Source: Thermoflexus hugenholtzii JAD2
GTDB lineage: Bacteria > Chloroflexota > Dehalococcoidia > SHYB01
Direction: 5' to 3'
DNA: 5,636 nucleotides
Assembly (NCBI GenBank): GCA_945861815.1
Contig: CAMAVV010000116.1
Location: forward strand, 1-5,636
Position numbers and translations under genes: made by a program
Shown: positions 5,330 to 5,636 of the stretch, in pieces
How positions within the stretch are numbered: position 1 is the first letter of the stretch
Layout of the letters: every line of letters begins with the position of its first letter
Notes under the pieces: model-generated
The model's database searches: none
Told to the model about the DNA's origin: nothing
The model's input: the letters and a program-made list of their open reading frames with translations, nothing else

Positions 5330-5636
5330 AACCACCCCTCCGCCTCTGTCAGCGCCTTCACCGTCAGGTGCGGCTTCACCTTGTTCTTGTTCGCCTCGTT
5401 CTTCCGCCGCACCCACACCGTCGCCAGGCCAACCTCCAGCCCAGGTGCGATGTCGTTGCGCAGGCTATCGCCCACGATGGCGACGTTCGCAGGCGCGACG
5501 GCCATCTTGCGCAAGGCCCTGTCGAAATAATTTCGCTTGCCCTTGCCCACGCCTAACGTCTCCTCATCGAACGTCATCTCGAAGAGCCGCCTGCCCGCCT
5601 GTTTCTCGATCGCTTTCGCCTTCGTCGACCCATAGT
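5326..5636 (-). CDS. HAD-superfamily hydrolase, C-terminal fragment
   Basis: The frame is open from the window's right edge (first complete codon at 5634) to TGA at 5328-5326, giving 102 residues of a gene whose start lies outside. It carries the last two HAD motifs: the motif III lysine K31 in LGVGKGKRNYF (28-37) and motif IV VGDSLRNDI (54-62) with the paired aspartates D56 and D61 that bind magnesium. GLATVWVRR after motif IV is typical of HAD-IA phosphatases. The nucleophile DXDXT motif is not in the window, so activity cannot be confirmed. Substrate is unknown; small phosphorylated metabolites are usual for the family. The downstream membrane gene overlaps its stop codon by four bases, so the two are probably co-translated. 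Confidence 0.85.
   Translation of the reverse strand, partial: YGSTKAKAIEKQAGRRLFEMTFDEETLGVGKGKRNYFDRALRKMAVAPANVAIVGDSLRNDIAPGLEVGLATVWVRRKNEANKNKVKPHLTVKALTEAEGWF

Overview
The window is a bacterial chromosomal segment, roughly 60% G+C over most of its length. All eight genes I can support lie on the minus strand, so transcription runs from high to low coordinates. The overall style (moderately high G+C, GTG/TTG starts, short gaps, IlvE and XdhC sequence flavour) reminds me of Chloroflexota/Dehalococcoidia-like genomes. That is an impression from the proteins, not a demonstrated placement.

In transcription order, the segment opens with the C-terminal part of a HAD-superfamily phosphatase (5636-5326, cut by the window edge). 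A four-helix membrane protein of unknown function follows (5329-4841); it begins at a TTG overlapping the HAD stop codon and has clearly lower G+C than its neighbours. After a small hairpin and a recognisable promoter comes a two-gene molybdenum-cofactor unit: an XdhC/CoxI-family maturation factor (4741-3596), overlapping by four bases (GTGA) a MocA-type nucleotidyltransferase (3599-2970). These proteins normally service molybdenum hydroxylases of the xanthine dehydrogenase/CO dehydrogenase family, but no hydroxylase subunit is present here.

Next are a small two-helix membrane protein with its own extended -10 promoter (2929 or 2935-2669) and a crotonase-fold acyl-CoA enzyme with a strong Shine-Dalgarno (2521-1709). 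The crotonase lacks both glutamates of classical enoyl-CoA hydratase. Last is a likely operon of the branched-chain aminotransferase ilvE (1556-573), a three-helix membrane protein of unknown function (542-135), and the N-terminus of a probable PAP2-type membrane phosphatase (142-1, cut by the edge).

Regulation is the most structured non-coding signal. Four genes (xdhC, the small membrane gene, the crotonase, ilvE) each have a -10-like hexamer ending 27-32 bases before the start codon. The xdhC and ilvE elements further share a 16-base block (13 of 16 identical) in which a CCC-N3-GGG inverted repeat abuts the -10. There is no stretch over 300 bases without a gene; the largest gaps are 1557-1708, 2522-2668 and 4742-4840. 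I saw no RNA gene, CRISPR array, insertion sequence or phage element. Most of the content is ordinary housekeeping and metabolic genes, and I found no convincing novel multi-gene system.
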